This document shows, piece by piece, positions 1-6,792 of a DNA stretch of 11,048 bases. The position numbers and the translations under genes were made by a program. The notes below the pieces were generated by a model that worked only from the letters and a program-made list of their open reading frames with translations, ran no database searches and was not told the DNA's origin. Origin of the DNA: Candidatus Fermentibacteraceae bacterium (GTDB lineage Bacteria; Fermentibacterota; Fermentibacteria; Fermentibacterales; JCC-6); assembly GCA_021162285.1 (NCBI GenBank), contig JAGGYZ010000042.1, forward strand, positions 1-11,048, in the 5' to 3' direction. Position 1 is the stretch's first letter, and every line of letters begins with the position of its first letter.

Positions 1-430
1 CGGTTTCAAACCCCAGCAGTTTTACAGCTCTTGGAAGAAGTTCCCACGCGCTGAAGTGGGCAGTTACCGCAATAACTCCGGTGCCCCGGGACATTGCCTC
101 AGCCATGTTTTCCGCTCCGACGACCTTAACAAGTTTTCTGAAAGCAGAATCGCTTCTGTAAGACAGATAGAAGAAGTCAAAGAAACTCGTCAGAACACTT
201 GAGTATATGCCGGCAGCACTGGCTGTGACGCCATTGTCTTTCATAACACCATGGATGTGTTTCTCAATTATCCTGTTGGAGGGCAGGGGAAGACGGGAGA
301 GCAACCACCCCAGAATACGGGCATTTATGTATGACAACCATCTCGGTGTGACTGCAGCCGTAAGTATCACCAGCCTGAAAGCCGGAACGGTAAGGGCATG
401 CCGAAGAGTCTTGAAGGGTAGTCTTTTCAT
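1..430 (-). CDS. Lipid A biosynthesis acyltransferase-like protein (LpxL/HtrB family), 5' part only
   Basis: The reading frame is open from ATG at 430 to the left edge (143 codons, no stop), so the C-terminal half is missing. Residues 119-137 carry the family signature: GVIAVTAHFSAWELLPRAV contains the HX4E catalytic motif (H125, E130) of glycerolipid and lipid A late acyltransferases. The N-terminal 60 residues are basic and hydrophobic (start MKRLPFKTLRHALTVPAF), as in membrane-associated LpxL proteins. Family members transfer an acyl chain from acyl-ACP to a lipid A precursor (or a related lipid) on the cytoplasmic face of the inner membrane. A family member acting on another lipid cannot be excluded, because the specificity region is not visible. 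The gene diverges from polA across 93 bp. No Shine-Dalgarno sequence precedes the ATG, but a promoter-like pair lies directly upstream (440-469). Confidence 0.85.
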   Translation of the reverse strand, partial: MKRLPFKTLRHALTVPAFRLVILTAAVTPRWLSYINARILGWLLSRLPLPSNRIIEKHIHGVMKDNGVTASAAGIYSSVLTSFFDFFYLSYRSDSAFRKLVKVVGAENMAEAMSRGTGVIAVTAHFSAWELLPRAVKLLGFET

Positions 431-439
431 AGTTGGTGA

Positions 440-469
440 AGAATACGAGGTTTTGAGGTGAACTGTCAA
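440..469 (-). promoter_or_regulatory. Putative sigma70-type promoter of the acyltransferase gene
   Basis: On the minus strand a perfect TTGACA (plus 464-469) is followed after 18 bp by TATTCT (plus 440-445). The -10 ends 9 nt before the ATG at 430, so transcription would begin about 3 nt before or at the start codon. That fits the lack of a ribosome binding site and suggests a near-leaderless mRNA. This is a motif match only. Confidence 0.5.
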
Positions 470-483
470 GAAAGACCGGCTTC

Positions 484-493
484 TGATTATATT
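484..493 (+). promoter_or_regulatory. Putative extended -10 promoter of polA
   Basis: TGATTATATT fits an extended -10 element (TG, one base, then a TATAAT-like hexamer at 487-492 or 488-493). No good -35 is present: the expected position is occupied by the -35 of the opposing promoter. Transcription would start near 499, giving a leader of about 25 nt that contains the ribosome binding site GAAAGGA (511-517), 6 nt before the polA ATG. Confidence 0.35.
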
Positions 494-523
494 CCGCAGT
501 CATATTGACGGAAAGGAACACAC

Positions 524-3166
524 ATGGCACAGAAGCTCATACTGGTAGATACCTTAAGCCTGCTTTACAGAGGCCACTACGCCATGATGAGAAATCCTCT
601 CCGGGGTTCAGACGGTACGGTAACAAGTGGCCTGAACTTTCTTCTCAACGAACTTTATTCTTTAATCAGTGCCAATCCTGACAGTCTTGTGGCTGCCATC
701 AGTGATGCTCCGGGTCCTACTTTCAGAAAACAGCTTTATCCGAAGTACAAGGCCAACAGACCGCCCACACCTCCCGACCTCAGAAAACAGACCAGAATTG
801 CCAGAGAATTGATACCGCTTCTGGGTATTCCTTTTGTTGAACAAAAAGGTCTGGAAGCTGATGATATCATTGCCGCCTACGCGGGAGAGTCAACAATTCC
901 TGTGATTGTTCTGTCGCCGGACAAGGATCTTCTTCAGCTTGTAAGCAGCAATGTATCTGTCCTTCGTCCGGGGAAATACGGTGGTTCTCCAACTCTGATT
1001 AAACTAGGAGATGTTGCAGAAATAATGGGGGTTGAGGCAAAGTACATAGCCGATTTTCTTGCTATCTCCGGAGATTCTGCAGACAACATACCAGGTGCCA
1101 GAGGGATAGGTCCAAAGGGTGCCGTGAAACTGATAAAACAGTTTGGCGGTGTTGATCAGATATACAGCAGTATTGACCGCGTCACGCCGGATTCGCTTCG
1201 GAAAAAACTGATCGATTCCAGGGAAATGGTGGAGTTGAGTTTGAAGCTTACCCTGTTGGACACTCCACTCAGCGATGAACTGAAACTCAGAGATTTAGAG
1301 CTTAAGGAACCTGAACCGGAAAAAGCCCTGCCGATTCTTAAAAAACTCGGGCTTTCAAAAGTGGCAGAGCGGATAGGTTTTGAAGAGTCTGATCCCGCAG
1401 AACCGGAACTGTTCTCCTGCAGAACAAACATTGTTGACGATCTGAAAAAGCTGGATCTGCCGGGAGAGGGACCGGTGTGTATAGATACGGAAACAACATC
1501 AGCTGACCCCATGAGTGCAGAGCTCATAGGGTTTTCGGTAACATCTGTGGAAACACAGAGCTGGTACCTTCACTTTGCAGAATCACTTAACAGAGAACAG
1601 GTGCTTGAAGACCTGGGAAAACTGCTTAACACCAGGGGGTACATAGCTCAGAACGCCAAGTATGACAGTCATGTACTCGCCAGATACGGTATCACCCTTC
1701 CCGTTCCTGCAGACGACCCATACCTGGCGGACTACATTCTCAGACCGGAGGCCAGAAGCCACGGTCTGAAGAAAATTGTTCCGGTCTGGCTCGGCAAAAC
1801 CATGCAGACTTTTGATGAGGTTTCCGGAGGGACCGGATCTCTCATCGGCGTTCCAGTTGAGACGGTTGCCAGGTACTGCTGCGCAGACTCCGCATCAACC
1901 ATTGCGCTTGCGCACAGGATGTCTGCTGAATTATCAGGCGACCCGGAGCTGGAAAAGCTCTACCGTGAAGTAGAGCTTCCACTTTCCACTGTTCTGGGAA
2001 ATATGGAGAGTTTTGGTATTGGAATTGACAGAGACGCTCTCCGACGTGAGGGAGAGCTGATAAGTAAAAAGATATTTGAGCTCATGGAAACTGCCTCTCA
2101 GCAGACGGGAAAATCCATAAACCTTGCAAGCCCTGCTAAAGTTGCCTCTGTTCTTTTCGATACGCTGGGGCTGACACCGGTAAGAAAAACTGCCAGGGGA
2201 GCAAGATCAACGAGTATGACAGTGCTTTCTGCTTTGAGGAATGAACATCCGTTTGTTGAAACGCTTATTGAATTCAGAGAGCTTTCAAAGCTTCTTAATA
2301 CCTATGTGGAGAAACTTCCCGGGTATGTTAATCCTGTCACAGGGTTGATCCACACCAGCTTCAATCAGGCGGTTACTGCAACAGGCAGGCTCAGTTCCAG
2401 CAACCCGAACCTGCAGAACATTCCAGTCAGAACCAGCAGGGGCAGAGAAATCAGAAAGTGTTTCATCCCGCCTGTTAAGGGTCATGTTTTTGTATCGGCG
2501 GATTACTCACAGATCGAGCTGAGAATTCTGGCTCATCTTGCCGGAGAAGGCGTGCTGCGCGGTGCATACAGAGAAAACGCCGATATCCACTCCAGAACAG
2601 CAGAGGCTGTCTTCGGTGATGCTTCACCGGACCACAGAAGGAAAGCCAAAGAGGTTAACTTTTCCATCATATACGGTATAAGTGCTTTTGGCCTTGCACA
2701 GCGACTTTCCATTTCAAGGGGAGAGGCTGCCGGGATTATTTCCAGGTACTACGAAACCTACCCTGAGGTTGAGTCTTTTTACAGAAAAATGGTGGAATTC
2801 GCCGGGGACAACGGAGAGATCAGAACGATCTTCGGCAGAAGGCGGTTGTTCAGCGGTATGAAGGAAGCTTCAGGCAATGTCAGGAAACAGATGGAGCGGG
2901 CTGCAGTTAACACTGCCGTACAGGGTTCCGCTGCAGACATAATAAAGATTGCAATGATCAGAGTTGAGAACCGTCTGAGAAAGGAACTTCCAAAGGCCGG
3001 TCTGGTATTACAGGTGCACGATGAACTTGTTGTTTCCTGCCCTGAAGGGCAGAAGGATATGGCAGAGGAAATACTGAAACAGGAAATGCAGGGGGCAGTT
3101 CACCTTGAGGTTCCCCTTACCGTTGAAACTGGCTTCGGCTTCAACTGGCTTGATGCCGGCCACTGA
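524..3166 (+). CDS. polA: DNA polymerase I (5' nuclease, 3'-5' exonuclease and polymerase domains)
   Basis: An 880-residue family A polymerase used in gap filling, Okazaki fragment maturation and repair. The 5' nuclease domain (about 1-290) shows D9 in LILVD, E111/D113/D114 in LEADD, D133/D135 in SPDKD and the helix-hairpin-helix GDSADNIPG (183-191). The proofreading domain appears active: Exo I D321-T-E323, Exo II N377-x-K-x-D381 and Exo III Y451-x3-D455 are all present. The polymerase domain has motif A around D660 (ADYSQIELR), the O-helix RRKAKEVNFSIIYG (705-718) with Phe at 713, as in E. coli Pol I (F762), and motif C H832-D833-E834. The length is between Taq (832) and E. coli (928) enzymes. 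The start is set by GAAAGGA 6 nt upstream. It is the first gene of a likely two-gene operon, with the sulfatase-like gene starting 9 bp after its stop. Confidence 0.97.
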   Translation: MAQKLILVDTLSLLYRGHYAMMRNPLRGSDGTVTSGLNFLLNELYSLISANPDSLVAAISDAPGPTFRKQLYPKYKANRPPTPPDLRKQTRIARELIPLLGIPFVEQKGLEADDIIAAYAGESTIPVIVLSPDKDLLQLVSSNVSVLRPGKYGGSPTLIKLGDVAEIMGVEAKYIADFLAISGDSADNIPGARGIGPKGAVKLIKQFGGVDQIYSSIDRVTPDSLRKKLIDSREMVELSLKLTLLDTPLSDELKLRDLELKEPEPEKALPILKKLGLSKVAERIGFEESDPAEPELFSCRTNIVDDLKKLDLPGEGPVCIDTETTSADPMSAELIGFSVTSVETQSWYLHFAESLNREQVLEDLGKLLNTRGYIAQNAKYDSHVLARYGITLPVPADDPYLADYILRPEARSHGLKKIVPVWLGKTMQTFDEVSGGTGSLIGVPVETVARYCCADSASTIALAHRMSAELSGDPELEKLYREVELPLSTVLGNMESFGIGIDRDALRREGELISKKIFELMETASQQTGKSINLASPAKVASVLFDTLGLTPVRKTARGARSTSMTVLSALRNEHPFVETLIEFRELSKLLNTYVEKLPGYVNPVTGLIHTSFNQAVTATGRLSSSNPNLQNIPVRTSRGREIRKCFIPPVKGHVFVSADYSQIELRILAHLAGEGVLRGAYRENADIHSRTAEAVFGDASPDHRRKAKEVNFSIIYGISAFGLAQRLSISRGEAAGIISRYYETYPEVESFYRKMVEFAGDNGEIRTIFGRRRLFSGMKEASGNVRKQMERAAVNTAVQGSAADIIKIAMIRVENRLRKELPKAGLVLQVHDELVVSCPEGQKDMAEEILKQEMQGAVHLEVPLTVETGFGFNWLDAGH

Positions 3167-3175
3167 GGGAAAAAC

Positions 3176-4504
3176 ATGAAAACTGGTTTTGTTGCTCTGG
3201 CTGTTGTGATGGTTGTTTTGGCCTCTTCCTGTGGAACAGGTGAGCATGTCAATGTTGTTCTGATTCTCACAGACACTGTAAGAGCAGATCATCTCAGCTG
3301 TTATGGCTACGAAAGAAATACTTCTCCACACATTGACAGCCTTGCAGTTGCAGGTACCCTGTTTGAAAAATGTCAGGGGCAGGCCTCGTGGACTCTTCCT
3401 TCCATGGCCTCAATAATATCCGGTGTGGCCCCGGTTGTTCACGGTGCAGGCAGAAACAGCAGTGGTTTCCATGGAATTTCAAACGATGCTCCCTGGTTGC
3501 CGCTGGCTTTTCACCGCAGTGGATACAGAACAGCAGCTTTCTTCAATGTGATGTTCATGAATGAAGATTTTGGGTTCCACCGGGGTTTTCAGCATTTTGA
3601 CTGCAGGGGAGTTGCAAGCGGAAACAGCCTTAGAAAAGCCGGTCCCACTGTGGATGACTTTTTGGAATGGCTTGATGCAGACGATGTTAACAAGCCGTTC
3701 TTTGCCGCAATACACTTCTACGACCCTCATATTCCATACAGAGCCCCGGAACCCTACAGATCTCTTTACACTGATCCTGAATACGCTGGAGATTACGGAG
3801 ACACATGGGGCGAAGGCGTAACTGAAATGATAGATGTGAATTCCGGTGCGGTTGTTCCTGCGCAGGCGGATCTTCAGAACCTCATGGCTCTGTACGACGG
3901 AGAAATCACATACATGGACTCTGAAATTGGAAGGCTGCTGGCTGAACTGCGCGCCAGAGGGCTTGCAGAAAACACCATCATTGTCATCGTCGGCGATCAC
4001 GGAGAGGAATTCCTTGACCACAGCGGCATAGAACACGGCCGTACCCTTTACCAGGAGACGACACATGTCCCGCTTATAATTGCAGGTCCCGGTTTCAACG
4101 AAGGCGGTGTTGTTACGCAGCATGTAGCACAGCTGGATATTGCCGGAACACTTGCAGCCGCAGCCGGGATTGAATTCACAGTGTTTGAGCCCTCACAGAA
4201 CCTTATGGAAGAACTGGACACAACGAGGGATATTCCAGCAAGCGGTGTTCTGTGGAGAACTCAGGGCGACCTGGTTTCGATCGTTTCCGGTGACAGCAAA
4301 ATTATCTGGTCTGTTGAAGATGATTCAATGGAATCCTTTAACCTTGCAGCAGACCCGCTGGAGCGGGAAGTACTTGAACCTTCAGAGGACCAGATACAGG
4401 CAGCCGGGTATTACTGGACCACCCCTCCTGCAGGGGAGGCACCCCTTGTGGATTACAGTGGAACAGCAGCAAGGGAACTGAGGAATCTGGGTTACATCAG
4501 ATAG
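3176..4504 (+). CDS. Sulfatase/alkaline phosphatase-superfamily putative lipoprotein with Thr at the nucleophile position
   Basis: A 442-residue exported hydrolase or transferase. Residues 1-18 form a signal peptide ending in a lipobox-like LASSC (C19; Ala at -3 is tolerated but less typical), so it is probably a lipoprotein. The fold is identified by VVLILTDTVRADHLSCYGY (27-45, metal ligand D33), SWTLPSMAS (71-79), DHGEEF (274-279, metal ligands D274/H275) and a C-terminal part with HGRTLYQETTHVPLI (287-301). In formylglycine sulfatases the nucleophile is Cys or Ser in C/S-x-P-S-R. Here Thr73 fills that place, as in the phosphoglycerol and phosphoethanolamine transferases LtaS and EptA, so a phosphoester or phosphotransfer substrate is more likely than a sulfate ester. 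The substrate is unknown. The start is fixed by GAGGGA (3165-3170), which overlaps the polA stop, 5 nt before the ATG. The 3' end overlaps the convergent ferredoxin gene by 8 bp. Confidence 0.85.
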   Translation: MKTGFVALAVVMVVLASSCGTGEHVNVVLILTDTVRADHLSCYGYERNTSPHIDSLAVAGTLFEKCQGQASWTLPSMASIISGVAPVVHGAGRNSSGFHGISNDAPWLPLAFHRSGYRTAAFFNVMFMNEDFGFHRGFQHFDCRGVASGNSLRKAGPTVDDFLEWLDADDVNKPFFAAIHFYDPHIPYRAPEPYRSLYTDPEYAGDYGDTWGEGVTEMIDVNSGAVVPAQADLQNLMALYDGEITYMDSEIGRLLAELRARGLAENTIIVIVGDHGEEFLDHSGIEHGRTLYQETTHVPLIIAGPGFNEGGVVTQHVAQLDIAGTLAAAAGIEFTVFEPSQNLMEELDTTRDIPASGVLWRTQGDLVSIVSGDSKIIWSVEDDSMESFNLAADPLEREVLEPSEDQIQAAGYYWTTPPAGEAPLVDYSGTAARELRNLGYIR

Positions 4505-4973
4505 CGGTAAAAACCGCTGACTCCTGTTCAGTTACAACAAGATATGAGCCTTCCGGTATGTCGGACATGTTAAATGAGAGGTGTCCGTCTTCATCTGCTG
4601 CAGCCTGAAGAATCTGTCTTCCAGACCGGTCAATAATCTGCACCATGGAAAAAGGTACAATTCCAGTAACTGTTACACTGGTTCGGGACACCGGGTTCTG
4701 CGAAAAGGAGATGGTTCCTGGTTCTGATTCGTCTTCCTCGATTCCGGTGTACCATTCTCTGTAGATAGCATCTCTGGGGCAGTGATTCACGCAGGTACCG
4801 CAGCCGTCACACAACTCCGGGTCTATGTATGCATTGCCGGCAACAATTGATATTGCACCCTGTGGGCATGATGACAGGCAGTTGCAGCAGCCGTTGCACT
4901 TCGCGTCATCAACAACGTAGATCCATCTCAGAGGTGAGAGCAGTACAAAGGCCAGTGCTATTATTCTAAGCAT
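4497..4973 (-). CDS. Exported 2x[4Fe-4S] ferredoxin with C-terminal sorting-domain-like (T9SS/FlgD-Ig-like) module
   Basis: A 158-residue protein in three parts. Residues 1-21 (MLRIIALAFVLLSPLRWIYV...) are a hydrophobic signal peptide or membrane anchor. Residues 24-72 are a dicluster ferredoxin with two complete CxxCxxCxxxCP motifs (C26/C29/C32/C36 and C55/C58/C61/C65); an extra Cys30 sits inside the first. Residues 73-86 are an acidic linker (E79 to E84). Residues 87-158 resemble type IX secretion or FlgD-Ig-like C-terminal domains: SQNPVS, then VQIIDRSGRQI (111-121), then DIPEGSYLVV (138-147). The ATG at 4973 is preferred because AGGAG lies 6 nt upstream; an in-frame TTG at 5015 would place the hydrophobic segment internally. 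The gene overlaps the 3' end of the methyltransferase gene by 8 nt, suggesting translational coupling. The likely role is electron transfer or a structural Fe-S unit at the membrane or outside it; the partner is unknown. Confidence 0.85.
   Translation of the reverse strand: MLRIIALAFVLLSPLRWIYVVDDAKCNGCCNCLSSCPQGAISIVAGNAYIDPELCDGCGTCVNHCPRDAIYREWYTGIEEDESEPGTISFSQNPVSRTSVTVTGIVPFSMVQIIDRSGRQILQAAADEDGHLSFNMSDIPEGSYLVVTEQESAVFTAI
4503..4518. other. Short perfect inverted repeat at the convergent 3' junction
   Basis: AGCGGT, loop AAAA, ACCGCT form a 6-bp stem that begins inside the stop codon of the sulfatase-like gene (4502-4504) and lies within the 3' coding end of the ferredoxin gene. No U-run follows on either strand. 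It could be a weak bidirectional terminator or an end-protecting hairpin, or simply chance. Confidence 0.3.
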
Positions 4974-5448
4974 GTTTTTCTCCTGTAAGTCTTCTTCGCT
5001 GAATTTCCCAGGCAATCATGGCGGCTGTGCTGGAAACATTGATGCATCCCCGAACGCCTGACTGCGGTATTACAACTTTCATCTGACACATATCAAGAAC
5101 CTCCGGTGAAATTCCGTCGGCTTCATTTCCGAGAACAAAGGCGGAGTTGAGAGGAAAATCGGCAAGATGGAGAGGAACTGCATCGGGAGTGTTCTCAGCT
5201 GCAATAACCATTCTGTTCAATCGTATGTATTCCACAGCTTCGGCGGCGCTGCGAAACCACCTCCAGGGTACAATGCCGTGGGTACCCCTTGAAGTTCTGC
5301 CGACTTTTCTTCCACCGGGCCGTGCTGAAATTCCAGTGAGGATAACGCCGGCAGGTGACACAGACTCTGCAGTACGGAAAACAGAACCTACGTTGAAAGC
5401 GCTTCTCAGCGAGTCAAGAACAAAAAGGGGGTAATCTTCAGTGAACAT
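4966..5448 (-). CDS. SpoU/TrmH-family RNA 2'-O-ribose methyltransferase
   Basis: A 160-residue SPOUT-class enzyme that transfers a methyl group from S-adenosylmethionine to a ribose 2'-OH in tRNA or rRNA. All three family motifs are visible: motif 1 around RSAFNVGSVFRTAE (15-28; N19, R25), motif 2 FVLGNEADGIS (104-114) and motif 3 VVIPQSGVRGCINVSSTAA (125-143), which together build the knotted SAM site. It consists of the catalytic domain only, without an N-terminal substrate-binding domain such as that of RlmB, so the RNA target cannot be named. The ATG at 5448 has no Shine-Dalgarno sequence; a near-consensus promoter ends only 7 nt before it. It is the first gene of an operon with the ferredoxin, whose ribosome binding site and ATG lie inside the last codons of this gene. 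Confidence 0.9.
   Translation of the reverse strand: MFTEDYPLFVLDSLRSAFNVGSVFRTAESVSPAGVILTGISARPGGRKVGRTSRGTHGIVPWRWFRSAAEAVEYIRLNRMVIAAENTPDAVPLHLADFPLNSAFVLGNEADGISPEVLDMCQMKVVIPQSGVRGCINVSSTAAMIAWEIQRRRLTGEKHA
4980..4984 (-). promoter_or_regulatory. Ribosome binding site that sets the ferredoxin start
   Basis: AGGAG on the minus strand, 6 nt before the ATG at 4973. It lies inside the coding sequence of the upstream methyltransferase. It favours the short N-terminus beginning MLRIIALAF over the upstream in-frame TTG at 5015. Confidence 0.8.
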
Positions 5449-5455
5449 GAGGCTG

Positions 5456-5484
5456 ATTCTACCATTCTACAGGCATACGGTCAA
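5456..5484 (-). promoter_or_regulatory. Putative sigma70-type promoter of the methyltransferase-ferredoxin operon
   Basis: Minus-strand TTGACC (plus 5479-5484), a 17-bp spacer, then TAGAAT (plus 5456-5461). Only 7 nt separate the -10 from the ATG at 5448, so the predicted transcription start falls on or next to the start codon. This matches the absence of a Shine-Dalgarno site and predicts a leaderless transcript. Confidence 0.6.
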
Positions 5485-5529
5485 TAACCCAGTGAAAGTA
5501 TAGGGAATTGCACACAGGCGAGAATGGCA

Positions 5530-5558
5530 TTGACAACAACTGCAGCCGCGTTTAAATA
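5530..5558 (+). promoter_or_regulatory. Putative promoter of the small ORF/DUF6982-like operon
   Basis: A consensus TTGACA (5530-5535) is followed after 16-17 bp by TTAAAT or TAAATA (5552-5558), a moderate -10. Transcription would start near 5565, directly at the GGGAGG ribosome binding site (5565-5570) of the small ORF. Confidence 0.45.
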
Positions 5559-5576
5559 AAGAACGGGAGGTGTATT

Positions 5577-5672
5577 ATGATGTGCACAGTTGCGGTTATT
5601 GCCTTGTACGCACCTGGCGAGAGTAACGGGTGTTTACTGCAGAGGTTTCAAACCATGGAGGATCTGCAATGA
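5577..5672 (+). CDS. Small ORF (31 aa) translationally coupled to the DUF6982-like gene
   Basis: A 31-codon frame starting MMCTVAVIALYAPGE and ending RFQTMEDLQ. It has the best ribosome binding site in the window (GGGAGG, 6 nt before ATG) and a TTGACA-type promoter just upstream. Its TGA stop (5670-5672) overlaps the ATG of the next gene as ATGA, the classical arrangement for termination-reinitiation. Residues 3-11 are hydrophobic, but the peptide is too short to recognise. It may be a leader peptide controlling the downstream gene or a genuine small protein. It could also be incidental, because the downstream gene has its own GGAGG (5657-5661), located in the last codons of this frame. No homology is claimed. 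Confidence 0.5.
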   Translation: MMCTVAVIALYAPGESNGCLLQRFQTMEDLQ

Positions 5673-6070
5673 ACAAGGTTGTGGTTCGTACCCTCAGCGG
5701 TGAAACTATAAAGGGGTACACAGGAGATTTTTCAAGGAGCAAGCCGTCATTCCTGCTATCCAGTGATGACGGATCTGTCAGAATGAATCAGATCATCAAG
5801 CTAAACGATCTGAAGGCAATTTTCTTCGTAAAGACATTTGATGGTAACTTTCTGTACAAGAAGAAGTTGTATTTCGATGAAGACGGTTCCTACGGGAAGA
5901 GAGTTGTTGTGAAGTTCAAAGACGGAGAGGAGTTTATCGGCAGGGTGGAAACCATGCATTCGGATTCTGAATATTCCGGTTTTTTTATCTTTCCGCTGGA
6001 CACGGATTCAAACACGATCAGAGCCTTTATTCTTAACGGATCCATTGAGAGTATCAGGCTTTACAAATAA
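5669..6070 (+). CDS. DUF6982-like protein with tandem small beta-barrel repeats, function unknown
   Basis: A 133-residue soluble protein. The pattern KGYTGDFSRSKPSF (15-28), DLKAIFFVKTFDGN (47-60) and SGFFIFPLD (103-111) matches my memory of the DUF6982 family, often found in proteins or operons with PilZ-like or signalling functions; this could not be checked by search. It appears to be an internal duplication: VVVRTLSGETIKGY (4-17) and VVVKFKDGEEFIGR (79-92) align, suggesting two Sm- or SH3-like barrels. There is no signal peptide, membrane segment or catalytic motif. GGAGG 7 nt before the ATG sets the start; an in-frame GTG at 5630 lacks this support. It is coupled to the small ORF just upstream. 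Its stop lies 17 bp inside the convergent sfsA gene. Confidence 0.75.
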   Translation: MNKVVVRTLSGETIKGYTGDFSRSKPSFLLSSDDGSVRMNQIIKLNDLKAIFFVKTFDGNFLYKKKLYFDEDGSYGKRVVVKFKDGEEFIGRVETMHSDSEYSGFFIFPLDTDSNTIRAFILNGSIESIRLYK

Positions 6071-6764
6071 CATCAAGATTTCCTGTATACCTCAGATGTC
6101 TGCCGTCAAACTCAATTTGAACTGCATGGGTTTGAACGCCTGCATCCACCGCTTTGCAAAGTGCATCTGCAAATTCCGGGTCTGTCTGTCTGTTTGTCCT
6201 GAAGCGGTCTGTATCCCTTACAAACACCAGAAAAACCACGGCGGTTCCCATGCCTGCAAGTGCCAATTCGGTGAGTTCTTTTACATGTTTCACTCCTCTG
6301 GCTGTGGGTGCATCGGGAAACAGTGCTTCTCTTCCTGATTTAAGGGTACAGCCTTTTATCTCTACCCAGGTTTTATCGTTCAGAAGGAAATCGAATCTGC
6401 TGTTTCCGGAAGGGGCTTTAACTTCTGCCTGCAGTTCCTGTGTCTGTCCAAGGGGGGAGTGCGGTCCCCAAAGCAGCGCTTCGGCAATTCTGCGGTGATA
6501 CCCGGTGTTCACGAGTATCCACCCTGTGGGGTCTTCAGCCGCAGCCAGAGACCACTTTGTTTTACGGTCAGTTCCAGGTGGAGCTGGTACAACAAGAACT
6601 CTGTTGCCTGTGTAAAGGAGCTCTTCAAGCCTCCCGGGGTCGGCTACATGAGCTATTATTTTTTCCCCTGGAGATAGTTCTGCTTCCATAAGAAACCTGT
6701 TAGGCCTGTTTTGAAAAACAGCGGGAACACAGCCGGGTATGGACAACAGGCGGGTAGAGTTCAA
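6054..6764 (-). CDS. sfsA: SfsA family protein (sugar fermentation stimulation protein homologue)
   Basis: A 236-residue protein, the usual length for SfsA. Family motifs are QNRPNRFLMEAEL (18-30), HVADPGRLEELL (39-50), SRFDFLL (122-128), WVEIKGCTL (133-141) and FPDAPTARGVKHV (149-161). The N-terminal part is an OB-like domain and the rest a restriction-endonuclease-like domain. D125, E135 and K137 form the D...ExK pattern of PD-(D/E)XK nucleases, so nucleic-acid binding or cleavage is possible, although the cellular role of SfsA is not settled. The start is TTG at 6764: AAGGAG lies 4 nt upstream, there is no in-frame ATG before residue 26, and starting there would remove the RxNRF motif. It diverges from the lipoprotein gene and overlaps the DUF6982-like gene by 17 bp at the 3' end. 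Confidence 0.95.
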   Translation of the reverse strand: MNSTRLLSIPGCVPAVFQNRPNRFLMEAELSPGEKIIAHVADPGRLEELLYTGNRVLVVPAPPGTDRKTKWSLAAAEDPTGWILVNTGYHRRIAEALLWGPHSPLGQTQELQAEVKAPSGNSRFDFLLNDKTWVEIKGCTLKSGREALFPDAPTARGVKHVKELTELALAGMGTAVVFLVFVRDTDRFRTNRQTDPEFADALCKAVDAGVQTHAVQIEFDGRHLRYTGNLDVICKA

Positions 6765-6768
6765 AACA

Positions 6769-6774
6769 CTCCTT
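6769..6774 (-). promoter_or_regulatory. sfsA: Ribosome binding site that supports the TTG start of sfsA
   Basis: AAGGAG on the minus strand, 4 nt before TTG at 6764. The spacing is short but the match is strong, and no ATG or GTG in frame offers a better alternative. Confidence 0.7.
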
Positions 6775-6792
6775 CTGAAAACTTAAGACACT

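Noticed and set aside
264..530. Minus-strand frame across the divergent region before polA
   Set aside because: Overlaps the acyltransferase coding region in another frame and covers the promoter elements; shows no motifs.
3392..3418. Classical formylglycine arylsulfatase
   Set aside because: The nucleophile position is Thr and the C/S-x-P-S-R signature is absent, so a sulfatase activity should not be assumed.
3479..4123. Minus-strand frame of 214 codons
   Set aside because: Lies wholly within the sulfatase-like gene, has no recognisable motifs, and the plus frame has clear family signatures.
5630..5668. GTG start for the DUF6982-like protein
   Set aside because: No ribosome binding site upstream of it, whereas GGAGG lies 7 nt before ATG 5669, where the domain pattern begins.
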